This document shows positions 1 through 8,481 of a stretch of 64,000 nt of DNA, piece after piece; position 1 is the first letter of the stretch, and each line of letters begins with the position of its first letter. The notes under the pieces were generated by a model. It saw nothing but the letters and a program-made list of their open reading frames with translations, did no database searches and was not told where the DNA came from. The translations under genes and the position numbers were made by a program. The DNA comes from Flavobacterium sediminis (GTDB lineage Bacteria; Bacteroidota; Bacteroidia; Flavobacteriales; Flavobacteriaceae): contig NZ_CP029463.1 in assembly GCF_003148385.1 (NCBI RefSeq), forward strand, positions 868,001-932,000. The letters are read 5' to 3'.

Positions 1-31
1 ATATAGTAAAACTGTAAAGCCTCTTCATTAA

Positions 32-367
32 ATTTTAATACATATAAGATTCTTTGGTATAACAACCAAAATATTCTGGAAAACCAATAATATACTTAGA
101 CTTAGAAAAAAATATTTCATAATCTATTCTTCAACTTTAACTGAATCCTCTAATAGTAGAAATGAACCCGAACCCTATTTCAATATCATTCCTTTCAAAT
201 TTATAAATAAAGTTATAAAAGTAAATTTAGAAAACTTAAACCAAATATCATTCGAATTTATATTAGATCCAAAATTTGGAAAACTAAAAATTAATTCTTC
301 TAATGAAGACTTACAAAAAACAGAATCATTAATGGAGTTTTTACAAAATCAAATTAATATTAAATAA
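32..367 (+). pseudogene. AT-rich coding remnant, 5' end missing
   Basis: A frame is open from position 32 to the stop at 365-367 and reads like protein (for example ...EPEPYFNIIPFKF... and ...FEFILDPKFGKLKIN...). It has no ATG until about codon 96, and all three forward frames are closed within the first 31 bases. It may be the tail of a decayed or frameshifted accessory gene. I do not recognise the family. The composition is much more AT-rich than the mpl gene that follows and resembles the module at 13.4-15.2 kb. Confidence 0.3.
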
Positions 368-380
368 CATTATTTTAAAC

Positions 381-411
381 AAAAAAATCCGAATTTAATT
401 CGGATTTTTTT
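381..411. terminator. Bidirectional hairpin terminator
   Basis: A near-perfect palindrome (AAATCCGAATT / AATTCGGATTT) is flanked by an A-run on the left and a T-run on the right. It can serve the remnant on the + strand and mpl on the - strand, which converge here. Confidence 0.75.
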
Positions 412-417
412 ATTCAT

Positions 418-441
418 TATCAAATTTTCAAATTGACACAC
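418..441 (+). repeat. Dispersed intergenic repeat, copy 1
   Basis: The core TCAAATTTTCAAATTG followed by ACACA recurs at 26525-26543 in the same orientation and at 10254-10279 as its reverse complement. All copies are intergenic. Its function is unknown. Confidence 0.5.
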
Positions 442-1796
442 TAACTAATTAATTGCTTCACTTCGTCAAAATTCAATCCGCCGTAATTACCGGAACTCAT
501 TAGTAATAAAGCGGAGTTATCTAAATTTTGACTGAATAAAAAATCTTTAAATTCCACTGGATTGGTATAAATAACCAAGTCCTTGCGCTCAAAAGAATTG
601 GCAATTTGTTCATACGTTACTTCTTCCAATTGCTTAATTTTAACAGCATCAGGTGAATAGAAAACCACTGCAACATCAGCAGCATCTAAAGCGCCTTGAT
701 ATTGTTTTAAGAATTCGGCATTTAAACTACTATATGTATGCAATTCTAAACAAGCCACTAACTTTCTGTCAGGATATTGATTTTTTACTGCTTTTGTCGT
801 CGCTGACACTTTGCTTGGTGAATGTGCAAAATCTTTATATGCTACTTTATTAGTGCTTTCTGCAATTTTCTCTAAACGTTTGCTTGCTCCTTTAAAAGTA
901 GCAATTGCTTCGTAAAATTCAGCTTCATCAACACCCATACACTGGCAAATCCATTTCGCTCCTGCTAAATTGTTCAGATTGTGTGCCCCGAAAACCTCAA
1001 TCGGCATAAAACCGTCCGGTGTTCCCAAATAAGTCACTCCTCCTTCAACAGTGTATTCCGGTGTTTGGTACGGAATTTTTCGGATTTGGTTTTCACATTC
1101 TTCCGCTACTTGTTTTACAACCGCATCTTCTTCATTATAAACTAAAATCCCGCCTTTAGTAATCCCATTGGTAAAAATCCGGAATTGTTCTACATAATTT
1201 TCAAACGTCGGGAATACATTAATATGATCCCAGGCAATACCGGAGATCAAAGCAATATTAGGCTGGTACAAATGAAACTTCGGACGCAAATCGATAGGTG
1301 ACGTTAAATATTCATCGCCTTCCAAAACGATAAATTCATTTTCCTCGGTTAAATGCACCATCGTATCAAAACCTTCTAATTGCGCTCCAACCATATAATC
1401 AACGGCAATATCATGATAATTCATCACATGTAAAATCATGGAAGTAATGGTTGTTTTTCCATGCGACCCTCCTATAACCACACGGGTTTTATCTTTTGAC
1501 TGTTCGTATAAGAATTCAGGATACGAATATATTTTCACGCCAAACTCTTGTGCACGCAATAATTCAGCATTGTCTTTTTTAGCATGCATTCCTAAAATAA
1601 CCGCATCTAAATCGGTTGTGATCCTTTCCGGAAACCAACCTAATTCTTTTGGCAACAAGCCTTTTCTATCTAAACGTGATTTTGACGGTTCAAAGATAGC
1701 ATCATCGCTTCCGGTTACTTGATATCCTTTTTCATGTAAGGCTAAGGCTAAGTTGTGCATGGCTGCTCCGCCAATGGCTATGAAGTGTACTCTCAT
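441..1796 (-). CDS. mpl: Mpl-type murein-peptide ligase (Mur ligase family)
   Basis: This 451-residue Mur ligase is predicted to attach recycled L-Ala-D-Glu-mDAP tripeptide to UDP-MurNAc in the cytoplasm, so that turnover fragments re-enter peptidoglycan synthesis. The N-terminus has a MurC-like nucleotide fold (HFIAIGGAAMHNLALAL). The ATP loop is GGSHGKTT near residue 110, followed by the usual Mur central domain with LEGDEY and WDHINVFP. The C-terminal domain contains DFAHSPSK. MurC would be the alternative, but the GGAAMHNLA start and LEGDEYLTS motif favour Mpl. The gene starts with ATG and stands alone, between a simple AGTTAGAAG repeat and a bidirectional terminator. anmK at 58.9 kb is a second murein-recycling gene in the window. 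Confidence 0.88.
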   Translation of the reverse strand: MRVHFIAIGGAAMHNLALALHEKGYQVTGSDDAIFEPSKSRLDRKGLLPKELGWFPERITTDLDAVILGMHAKKDNAELLRAQEFGVKIYSYPEFLYEQSKDKTRVVIGGSHGKTTITSMILHVMNYHDIAVDYMVGAQLEGFDTMVHLTEENEFIVLEGDEYLTSPIDLRPKFHLYQPNIALISGIAWDHINVFPTFENYVEQFRIFTNGITKGGILVYNEEDAVVKQVAEECENQIRKIPYQTPEYTVEGGVTYLGTPDGFMPIEVFGAHNLNNLAGAKWICQCMGVDEAEFYEAIATFKGASKRLEKIAESTNKVAYKDFAHSPSKVSATTKAVKNQYPDRKLVACLELHTYSSLNAEFLKQYQGALDAADVAVVFYSPDAVKIKQLEEVTYEQIANSFERKDLVIYTNPVEFKDFLFSQNLDNSALLLMSSGNYGGLNFDEVKQLIS

Positions 1797-1799
1797 TTC

Positions 1800-1826
1800 A
1801 AAGTTAGAAGTTAAAAGTTAGAAATC
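1800..1826. repeat. Simple AGTTAGAAG-type repeat
   Basis: Tandem copies of GTTAGAAGTTA(A/G)A lie directly upstream of mpl. A similar tract lies directly upstream of obg (7105-7132). It includes a match to TAnnTTTG on the - strand (1799-1806), but that sits too close to the mpl ATG to be a normal promoter. Confidence 0.45.
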
Positions 1827-1833
1827 CATAACT

Positions 1834-2520
1834 TTATGTTTTGTAAAATTCTTTTTTTAATTGTTTGGCTTTTTCGGCATTTTTAAGCTTGTTCAAATAT
1901 AAGTCATATAACTTTTCAAAAGTAGTTTTTGAATGTCCGATCTTATGGGCGTTGCTATAATTTTTTTCGGCTTTTTCATAACGTTTAAAATACACATCTA
2001 TGTAGCCTTTTGCTAAATAACCGTCCACTTTTGAAAGCCCCATCAACTCGTTAGCATAGTACTGCGCTTTTTTTTCACTTCCGCCTACTATTCCGGGCAA
2101 TTCTATATACAAAGTTACCAGTGCCCAGCGGGCATCAATATGACTTTTATCAAGACTAGCTGCTTTTAAGAAAGCTTCTTCCACATCATCAATCATCCCA
2201 AGCGCTTTCCATTTGGAACTTTCTTTTGCTTTCATGCCTAAGGCGCCGCCATATTTGTACCAATAATCAGCATTTCCCGGAAATTTATCTCGGAGCATTT
2301 TGTATTTTTCAATAGCGGCATCCCATTTCTTTTGATGTCCGAAAATATCCCCCAGATATTCAACAACTTCAGAGTTCTCCGGGTCTTGCTCTAAGTATTT
2401 TTCAAAATTATTTCGTGCCAATTCCCACTTTTTTTCAGCAAAATATTGTTTCCCCAATTCAAAGTCAGATTGGGCAAAACTAATTGTAGAAAATAATAGC
2501 CAGAAACAAAGTTTTTTCAT
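1834..2520 (-). CDS. Exported TPR-repeat protein
   Basis: A 228-residue protein with a signal peptide (MKKLCFWLLFSTISFAQS) and then TPR-like helical repeats from about residue 20 to the end (for example GKQYFAEKKWELARNNFEKYL and YLGDIFGHQKKWDAAIEKYK). TPR proteins mediate protein-protein contacts, and this one probably acts in the periplasm; its partner is unknown. I start it at the ATG at 2520, not at the upstream in-frame TTG. The ATG gives a clean signal peptide, and a -7 element (TACCTTTG, 2527-2534) overlaps the TTG. It sits between mpl and a divergent outer-membrane-type gene. Confidence 0.75.
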   Translation of the reverse strand: MKKLCFWLLFSTISFAQSDFELGKQYFAEKKWELARNNFEKYLEQDPENSEVVEYLGDIFGHQKKWDAAIEKYKMLRDKFPGNADYWYKYGGALGMKAKESSKWKALGMIDDVEEAFLKAASLDKSHIDARWALVTLYIELPGIVGGSEKKAQYYANELMGLSKVDGYLAKGYIDVYFKRYEKAEKNYSNAHKIGHSKTTFEKLYDLYLNKLKNAEKAKQLKKEFYKT

Positions 2521-2526
2521 CAGGTT

Positions 2527-2534
2527 CAAAGGTA
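2527..2534 (-). promoter_or_regulatory. Possible -7 element upstream of TPR gene
   Basis: TACCTTTG on the - strand matches TAnnTTTG. Transcription would start about at the ATG at 2520, so either the mRNA is leaderless or the match is chance. No TTG is seen at the expected -33 distance. Confidence 0.35.
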
Positions 2535-2615
2535 AAGAATTGATTTCAATTAAAAACTACAGATAAATTTTATAAATTTACTTTCTAATCAACAACAACT
2601 TTATCATCACAATAA

Positions 2616-3767
2616 ATGTTCAAATTTATTATACTTTTTTTTCTCCCTACTTTAATTTTCTCCCAAATAACTTTTTCCGGAAAAGTCATTGATGCCAGAA
2701 CAAAAGAACCTCTTTCCGGCACTTCTATATATATACCGAATTCAAGTATAGGAACGACTACGGATATAGATGGTGATTTCAGTCTACAGCTATCCCGGGA
2801 AACAAAGGAAATTGTTGTGAGCTATCTGGGCTATTACACGATTAATGTCAAATTAGATCTGAGTGATAGCAGTGATTTTTCGAAAACAATATTATTGAGA
2901 GAAAAAAGCAACACGTTAAATGAAGTAGTGGTTGTCAAACAAAAACAGGACAAGGATTGGCACAGGCGTTATAAAATTTTCAAAACAAGCTTCTTAGGAC
3001 AAAGTACATTGGCTCAAAATGCAGAAATACTAAATGAAGAAGAACTTTATTTCACTGAAATATCGGATTCTACAGGTTACAGGCTAATTGCTAACACTAA
3101 TAAACCGTTACTTGTATTGAATAAAGCCACAGGGTATTTAATCAATTATGATTTAATTGAATTCAACCTCATCAACCCTAAAGAGCAACAAGGTTTTACC
3201 TTCTATCTTGGATATTCCTTTTTTGAAGATATCGTTGAAAAGTACAAATTAAAACCTAAAAAAGTTACAAAAAACAGATTAGAAGCCTATTATGGTTCGC
3301 TAAATCATTTCCTAAAATCTGCCCATGAAAACAAAATAAAAGAAGAAGGCTTTCTCATCAGCCAATACATTATTAAAGACAATCCAAAATATCCTGATGC
3401 GAACACTTTAAAAAAAATGAAAGAAGAAGCAAAAAAAACCGGAAACTATCATTTTTTCAAAGATCTACCCAAAAAAGAGATTACTATAATTGGGAAGGCA
3501 TTGAGTAAAACTGATTTTGTAAAAGATTCCGAAGACAGGCAGTTCTTAGATTTTGAAAATTATGTACTGATTACTTATACCAAGGCAAGTCCGGATTCAA
3601 AATATATGACCGACAACTTTTATCAAGTTTCCTATTTAAAAGTTGAAAATGAAAAAGTTGAAGTTTTTTCAAATGGCAATTACTATAACCCACTTAACCT
3701 ACTCGTCTATGGATACATGGGCTGGAAAAAAGTCGGAGATCTGATTCCTCTTGATTTTAACCCATAA
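2616..3767 (+). CDS. Carboxypeptidase-regulatory-like domain protein
   Basis: A 383-residue exported protein. A signal peptide (MFKFIILFFLPTLIFSQ) is followed at about residues 18-95 by a CarboxypepD_reg-like beta-sandwich. Its signature is FSGKVIDARTKEPLSGTSIY, then GTTTDIDGDFSL and VVSYLGYYT. This domain is typical of the N-terminus of SusC/TonB receptors and of stand-alone surface proteins in Bacteroidota. The remaining ~290 residues have no motif I recognise and no beta-barrel or plug, so it is not a full receptor. It is a single gene diverging from the TPR gene, and the ATG start is unambiguous. Confidence 0.7.
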   Translation: MFKFIILFFLPTLIFSQITFSGKVIDARTKEPLSGTSIYIPNSSIGTTTDIDGDFSLQLSRETKEIVVSYLGYYTINVKLDLSDSSDFSKTILLREKSNTLNEVVVVKQKQDKDWHRRYKIFKTSFLGQSTLAQNAEILNEEELYFTEISDSTGYRLIANTNKPLLVLNKATGYLINYDLIEFNLINPKEQQGFTFYLGYSFFEDIVEKYKLKPKKVTKNRLEAYYGSLNHFLKSAHENKIKEEGFLISQYIIKDNPKYPDANTLKKMKEEAKKTGNYHFFKDLPKKEITIIGKALSKTDFVKDSEDRQFLDFENYVLITYTKASPDSKYMTDNFYQVSYLKVENEKVEVFSNGNYYNPLNLLVYGYMGWKKVGDLIPLDFNP

Positions 3768-3794
3768 AAAAAGTCCCGAATCGGGACTTTTTTA
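3766..3794. terminator. Bidirectional hairpin terminator
   Basis: AAAAAGTCCCGA / TCGGGACTTTTT directly follows the stop of the + strand gene and lies just beyond the stop of the convergent S46 peptidase gene. Confidence 0.85.
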
Positions 3795-3809
3795 AAATAT
3801 AAAATGATT

Positions 3810-5957
3810 TTATTCAACAATCGTCATTTCATCTACAATATGTTTCGCTCCGGAAAACTCATCAATAAGCCATAATACATAACGGATATCTACATTAATG
3901 GTTCTTTGCAATTCCGTATCAAAAATCACATCTCCTGCCATAGCTTCAATATTTCCGTCAAATGCTAAACCTATCAATTCTCCTTTTCCGTTTAATACCG
4001 GCGAACCTGAATTTCCTCCGGTAATATCATTATCTGTTAAGAAATTCACCGGCATATAGCCATTCGGATCAGCATAACGTCCGAACTCTTTTCGTTCAAA
4101 CATCTCTAAAACTTTTTTAGGCAAATCAAATTCCGGATCATTCGGTTTATACTTAGCTACCATCCCTTTCATCGTTGTATAGAAGTTGTCTTTAGCATCA
4201 TTTCTTTTATCTTCCGGCAATGCTCTTACTTTTCCGTATGTTAAACGCAATGTGGAATTCGCATCCGGATATAAGATCGTGCTTAATTTAGATTCTCTCA
4301 AACCTTCCACCAATAAACGGTATGCTTTTGAAAATTTTTCTTCTGCCTGCTCTACTTCTTCTGTTTTCTTATAATAATGTCCAAGCATCGCTTCAGAAAA
4401 ACTATACAGATCATCATTCTCTAATGTTTTCAGATCTGGCATCTCTAAAAATTTCAGCAAATATTCCTCTTTTCCGAAAAGTGATAATTCAAATAAATTA
4501 TGCACATAAGGCGCAAAATCACCTTTTGCTCTTTTTGCCACATCAACTACTAACGGAGACAAAATGTATCCCGCTTTATTTGTATACAATGTCAATTGTC
4601 GGGTCAGAATCTCTTTTTCTGCCGGAAGATAGATTTCTTTATAAAAACCTTTGATTTCTTCTTCTAATGCCGGTTTCATTAATTTTCTAACATCCTCATC
4701 AGCACTTGCATAATTTTTCAGTCTTCTCCCCAAAGTTCTGGAAATAATGGCAAACGAACTGGTTCTGAACATAGTCATCAAGTAATTATCATGACGTGCT
4801 TTTTCATTGGTCAGTTTGTAATAGGCATTGATATCTTTTATAACAGTGCCATATTTAGCTTTATTAGCCTTTTTACTTGCCCACTTATTAAAAGTTTTCT
4901 CATTTTCGGCTTTGATATGTGCCGTTCTATGCGCTGTTAAAGCATCTATCATTCCTTGACGATTCTTCCAATAGTTTGCTACGCGTGCATATTTTGAAGC
5001 ATACATCAAACGAATAGCATCACTCTGATCCATATATTTTTTCATAGCATCCATACCGGTTTTAGAACCTTCTACCCAAGCCGGATACGCATATTTTACA
5101 TTTTGCTCAATTCCTCCTGATGGCATCCAACGGTTAGTTCTTCCCGGATAACCTAAGATCATTGCAAAATCACCCTCTTTTACACCATTCAAATTGATCG
5201 GTAAATGGTATTTCGCTTTTAAAGGCACATTTTCCGGTGAATATTCAGCAGGATTTCCTTCTGAATCTGCATATACTCTGAACATGGAAAAATCTCCGGT
5301 ATGACGAGGCCATTCCCAGTTATCTGTATCTCCGCCAAATTTCCCGATACTTTCCGGTGGTGTTCCTACAAAACGTACGTCTTTATAGTCTTGGTACACA
5401 AAGTAATAAAACTCATTTCCCTGAAAGAATGACTTTACGGAAACTGTATATTTCCCGCCTTCGCTATTCTCTTTCTGGATCAATGCTGTTTCTTTGTTAA
5501 TGGCTGCTTCCCGCTCTGCTTCTGTCATTTGCGGATTTACTTTTGATAAGATTCTTTTGGTCACATCATCCATTCGGACAAAAAAGCGAACATATAAACT
5601 TTTAGGTTTCAATTCCTGTGATCTGTCTGCCGCCCAGTAACCGTCTCTTAAATAGTTAGATTCAGGAGTAGAAAGCTCTGCTATAGACTCGTAACCACAA
5701 TGGTGATTGGTTAACACTAATCCGTCTTTTGAGATAATTTCAGCCGTACAACCTCCGTTAAACTGAACAATAGCATCTTTCAAACTATGGTGATTGATAC
5801 TATAAATTTCGTCAGTTGTTAGCTGTAAGCCCATTTTTTGCATATCGCGGTGGTTTAATCGTTCAATGAACATCAAAAACCACATTCCTTCATCTGCAAA
5901 AATAGTAGCAGGTGCTAAAAGCATTGTTACTACTAATGATAAAGCAAATTTTTTCAT
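3810..5957 (-). CDS. S46 family dipeptidyl-peptidase, DPP7-like
   Basis: This 715-residue serine exopeptidase releases dipeptides from N-termini of peptides in the periplasm. It has a signal peptide (cut near AFA-like site ATIFADEGMW). The catalytic His lies in VLTNHHCGY (residues 81-89), the Asp is probably in FGGDTDNWEWPRHTGDF, and the Ser (about 650) is in ITGGNSGSPV. In this family the residue 18 positions after the Ser sets P1 preference: Gly in DPP7 (hydrophobic P1), Arg in DPP11 (acidic P1). Here it is Gly (LAFDGNIEA), so a DPP7-type, hydrophobic P1 preference is predicted. It follows obg on the same strand, separated by a terminator. Confidence 0.9.
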   Translation of the reverse strand: MKKFALSLVVTMLLAPATIFADEGMWFLMFIERLNHRDMQKMGLQLTTDEIYSINHHSLKDAIVQFNGGCTAEIISKDGLVLTNHHCGYESIAELSTPESNYLRDGYWAADRSQELKPKSLYVRFFVRMDDVTKRILSKVNPQMTEAEREAAINKETALIQKENSEGGKYTVSVKSFFQGNEFYYFVYQDYKDVRFVGTPPESIGKFGGDTDNWEWPRHTGDFSMFRVYADSEGNPAEYSPENVPLKAKYHLPINLNGVKEGDFAMILGYPGRTNRWMPSGGIEQNVKYAYPAWVEGSKTGMDAMKKYMDQSDAIRLMYASKYARVANYWKNRQGMIDALTAHRTAHIKAENEKTFNKWASKKANKAKYGTVIKDINAYYKLTNEKARHDNYLMTMFRTSSFAIISRTLGRRLKNYASADEDVRKLMKPALEEEIKGFYKEIYLPAEKEILTRQLTLYTNKAGYILSPLVVDVAKRAKGDFAPYVHNLFELSLFGKEEYLLKFLEMPDLKTLENDDLYSFSEAMLGHYYKKTEEVEQAEEKFSKAYRLLVEGLRESKLSTILYPDANSTLRLTYGKVRALPEDKRNDAKDNFYTTMKGMVAKYKPNDPEFDLPKKVLEMFERKEFGRYADPNGYMPVNFLTDNDITGGNSGSPVLNGKGELIGLAFDGNIEAMAGDVIFDTELQRTINVDIRYVLWLIDEFSGAKHIVDEMTIVE

Positions 5958-6061
5958 ATTAATTTAGTTGTTGATTTTCCGGCTAAGATAAAATATTTTT
6001 AAGAATTTTATAAAAATCAATCTTCAACCGCTCTATTTTTTAAGTTATTTTTAACAGGCAT

Positions 6062-6089
6062 AAAAAAACAACCCTAAGGTTGTTTTTAT
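6062..6089 (-). terminator. Terminator of obg
   Basis: AAAAACAACC, loop CTAA, GGTTGTTTTT forms a stem just past the obg stop, with a T-run in the - strand direction. Confidence 0.8.
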
Positions 6090-6094
6090 TTTTT

Positions 6095-7096
6095 TTAAGC
6101 ATTAAGCATTTTCCATAATTTATCTTTCAACTCCTGAAGTCCCTGTTGTGCTACCGAAGAAATGAACATATAATTGAGCCCTCTAAAAGCTACATCAAGT
6201 TCCTCTTTCATCTCAGCTTTTAATTCTTCGTCCAGCATGTCTGATTTTGAAACAACAATCAAACGGTCTTTATCCAGCATTTCAGGATTATAACGACGAA
6301 GTTCATCCAGAAGAATTTCATATTCCTTTTTAATATCATCAGCATCTGCCGGAATTAAGAACAACAAAGTCGAATTGCGCTCAATATGACGCAGAAAATA
6401 ATGGCCTAAGCCTTTTCCTTCAGCAGCCCCTTCAATAATTCCCGGAATATCGGCAATAACAAACGATTGGAAATCACGATAAGCCACAATTCCCAGATTC
6501 GGTTTTAAAGTTGTAAACGGATAATCAGCGATCTTAGGCTTCGCTGCTGTTAACACTGAAAGCAACGTTGATTTCCCTGCATTAGGAAAACCGACCAAAC
6601 CTACATCAGCCAAAACTTTTAATTCCAGAATTATATCCAGTTCTTCCCCCGAAAGTCCGGGTTGAGCATAACGAGGAGTTTGATTGGTTGCACTTCTGAA
6701 ATGCCAGTTCCCTAACCCTCCTTTTCCTCCGCGAGCTAGGATCTTTTCTTCACCGTCTTCGGTAATTTCAAACAGCACTTCATCTGTTTCTTTGTCTTTT
6801 ACCACAGTTCCTAAAGGCACTTCTATGATCTTATCTTCACCATCGGCACCGGTACTTCTGCTACTCCCTCCGTCGCCTCCGTGACCGGCTTTCACATGCT
6901 TCGTAAATTTCAAATGGTATAATGTCCAAAGGTTCTTATTCCCCTTTAGTATAACATGTCCGCCACGACCTCCGTCACCTCCGTCGGGTCCTCCTTTATC
7001 AATAAATTTTTCTCGATGCAAGTGAGTTGAACCTTTCCCTCCTTTTCCCGATGCTACATATATTTTTACGTAATCTACAAAATTCCCTTCGGTCAT
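6095..7096 (-). CDS. obg: Obg/CgtA GTPase
   Basis: This 333-residue ribosome-associated GTPase acts in 50S assembly and growth control. The N-terminal ~160 residues form the glycine-rich OBG fold ([26 protein letters not shown]). The G domain carries G1 [12 protein letters not shown]3 DIPGIIEGA and an SKSD-type G4. The C-terminal domain found in some Obg proteins is absent and the protein ends with the G domain, as is common in Bacteroidota. A -7 element at 7163-7170 predicts a leader of about 60 nt that includes a simple repeat. The ATG start fits the conserved N-terminus. Confidence 0.95.
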   Translation of the reverse strand: MTEGNFVDYVKIYVASGKGGKGSTHLHREKFIDKGGPDGGDGGRGGHVILKGNKNLWTLYHLKFTKHVKAGHGGDGGSSRSTGADGEDKIIEVPLGTVVKDKETDEVLFEITEDGEEKILARGGKGGLGNWHFRSATNQTPRYAQPGLSGEELDIILELKVLADVGLVGFPNAGKSTLLSVLTAAKPKIADYPFTTLKPNLGIVAYRDFQSFVIADIPGIIEGAAEGKGLGHYFLRHIERNSTLLFLIPADADDIKKEYEILLDELRRYNPEMLDKDRLIVVSKSDMLDEELKAEMKEELDVAFRGLNYMFISSVAQQGLQELKDKLWKMLNA

Positions 7097-7104
7097 AACT
7101 GAAT

Positions 7105-7132
7105 TTAGAAGTTAGAAGTTGGAAGTTAGAAA
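7105..7132. repeat. Simple AGTTAGAAG-type repeat
   Basis: TTAGAAGTTAGAAGTTGGAAG and flanks, the same unit as upstream of mpl. It lies in the predicted obg 5' leader. Confidence 0.45.
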
Positions 7133-7162
7133 TTTAACTTCGTCTTCTGTTAAACATTTTTG

Positions 7163-7170
7163 CAAAGGTA
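7163..7170 (-). promoter_or_regulatory. -7 promoter element of obg
   Basis: TACCTTTG on the - strand, an exact match to TAnnTTTG. The predicted start of transcription is near 7156. Confidence 0.5.
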
Positions 7171-7220
7171 ATATTTATTAGCCGATTTTCTCATCAACTT
7201 TTTACATACTGTTTTTTATA

Positions 7221-7250
7221 AAAAAAGCTTCCTTAAAAGGAAGCTTTTTG
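7221..7250. terminator. Terminator of hpt-adk
   Basis: AAAAAGCTTCC, loop TTAA, GGAAGCTTTTT is A/T flanked on both sides. It lies just beyond the adk stop on the - strand. Confidence 0.8.
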
Positions 7251-7270
7251 AAAATGATCTGAAAAATCAT

Positions 7271-8383
7271 TTATAATTTATCAATAACAGCTGATAAGCG
7301 TTCCGTAACTTCGGCAATAGATCCTATTCCGTCTACAGAATGAAATTTATGCTGTGCTTTATAATAATCAATTAATGGTGCTGTTTTTTCATTGTATTCT
7401 TGGTAGCGATTGCGGATTTTTTCCTCGTCCTGATCGTCTGGTCTTCCTGATGTTTTTCCTCTTTCTAACAAACGTTGCACCAGAATTTCATCATCTGCTT
7501 CAAGAGCAACGGTTGCCGTTACTTCCCAGTTTTTAGTTTGTAAAAATGTATCTAAAGCATCAGCTTGTGCAATAGTTCTTGGAAAACCATCAAATAAGAA
7601 GCCTTTAGCATTCGGATTTTTCTCTACTTCATCCTGAAGCATTTTTATAGTTACTTCATCCGGAACTAAATCGCCTTTATCCATATACGATTTTGCTAGC
7701 TGACCTAGTTCGGTATTATTTTTTATGTTGTAACGGAAAATATCTCCGGTTGACAAGTGCACTAAGTTGTATTTTTCTTTTAAAAATTCTGCCTGAGTTC
7801 CTTTTCCTGCTCCCGGTTTACCGAACAATACTATATTAATCATTGTGTTGTTTGTATTTGAAAGTTGATATACTTGTTTTAAATTTCTTCCTAATCCGTC
7901 GTAATCTAAACCAAAGCCTACAATAAACTTGTTTGGAATGCGAATTCCTACATAATCCAGTTTGATATCTTTTGTATAGGCTTCCGGTTTAAAGAAAAGT
8001 GTTGCAATCTTGAAGTGCTTTACTTCCTGTGCTTTGAACATTTTTTTTAGTTCTACTACTGTATTTCCGGTATCTACAATATCCTCAACCACAATAACAC
8101 TTCTTCCTTTCAGGTTCTGATTAAGACCAATAAGTTGCTTTACATCGTTAGTGGATTGTGTTCCTTCGTAAGATGCCAACTTGATAAAACTTACTTCACA
8201 CGGGCGTGAATAATGTTTCAACAAATCGGAAAAAAACATAAAAGATCCGTTTAAGACTCCGATGAATACCGGAACATCATCAAAAAAATCATCTTCAATC
8301 TGTTTGGCTACATTTTGAATAGCATAGTCTAACTCTTGCGCTGATATAAAAGGCTCAAAAGTTTTATCGTGTAGTTGAATCAC
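7271..8383 (-). CDS. adk: HPRT-adenylate kinase fusion
   Basis: One 370-residue frame holds two purine enzymes. Residues 1-180 are hypoxanthine phosphoribosyltransferase, with PRPP loop VIVVEDIVDTGNTVVEL, making IMP/GMP from salvaged bases. Residues 181-370 are adenylate kinase (AMP + ATP to 2 ADP), with P-loop FGKPGAGKGTQ, TGDIFRY, DGFPRT and a LID with GRPDDQDEEKIRNR. The Met at 7843 would give a free-standing adenylate kinase of the usual 190 residues, and only about 4-6 linker residues separate the two enzymes with no stop. I start at GTG 8383 (VIQLHDK...) because a -7 element covers the other GTG at 8410. The fusion may be real or caused by one miscalled base. A +1 shift would stop HPRT at a TGA overlapping the adk ATG. 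Confidence 0.85.
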   Translation of the reverse strand: MIQLHDKTFEPFISAQELDYAIQNVAKQIEDDFFDDVPVFIGVLNGSFMFFSDLLKHYSRPCEVSFIKLASYEGTQSTNDVKQLIGLNQNLKGRSVIVVEDIVDTGNTVVELKKMFKAQEVKHFKIATLFFKPEAYTKDIKLDYVGIRIPNKFIVGFGLDYDGLGRNLKQVYQLSNTNNTMINIVLFGKPGAGKGTQAEFLKEKYNLVHLSTGDIFRYNIKNNTELGQLAKSYMDKGDLVPDEVTIKMLQDEVEKNPNAKGFLFDGFPRTIAQADALDTFLQTKNWEVTATVALEADDEILVQRLLERGKTSGRPDDQDEEKIRNRYQEYNEKTAPLIDYYKAQHKFHSVDGIGSIAEVTERLSAVIDKL

Positions 8384-8409
8384 TTCTCTTATTTTTTTGC
8401 AATAAACCA

Positions 8410-8417
8410 CAAATTTA
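8410..8417 (-). promoter_or_regulatory. -7 promoter element of hpt-adk
   Basis: TAAATTTG on the - strand matches TAnnTTTG. It overlaps an upstream in-frame GTG and so argues for the GTG at 8383 as start codon. Confidence 0.45.
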
Positions 8418-8481
8418 AGGAAGTATTCAAGATATAGGTTTAAAGTGTTGAACTTTTTTGCAAATTAGATATATTTACAGT

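Noticed and set aside
1799-1806. -7 element for mpl on the - strand (TAACTTTG)
   Set aside because: It would place the transcription start inside the mpl start codon. The match is part of the simple repeat.
6684-6884. Pro/Ser-rich reading frame on the + strand
   Set aside because: It is the antisense of the glycine-rich Obg domain. Codons for Gly read backwards give Pro/Ser runs.
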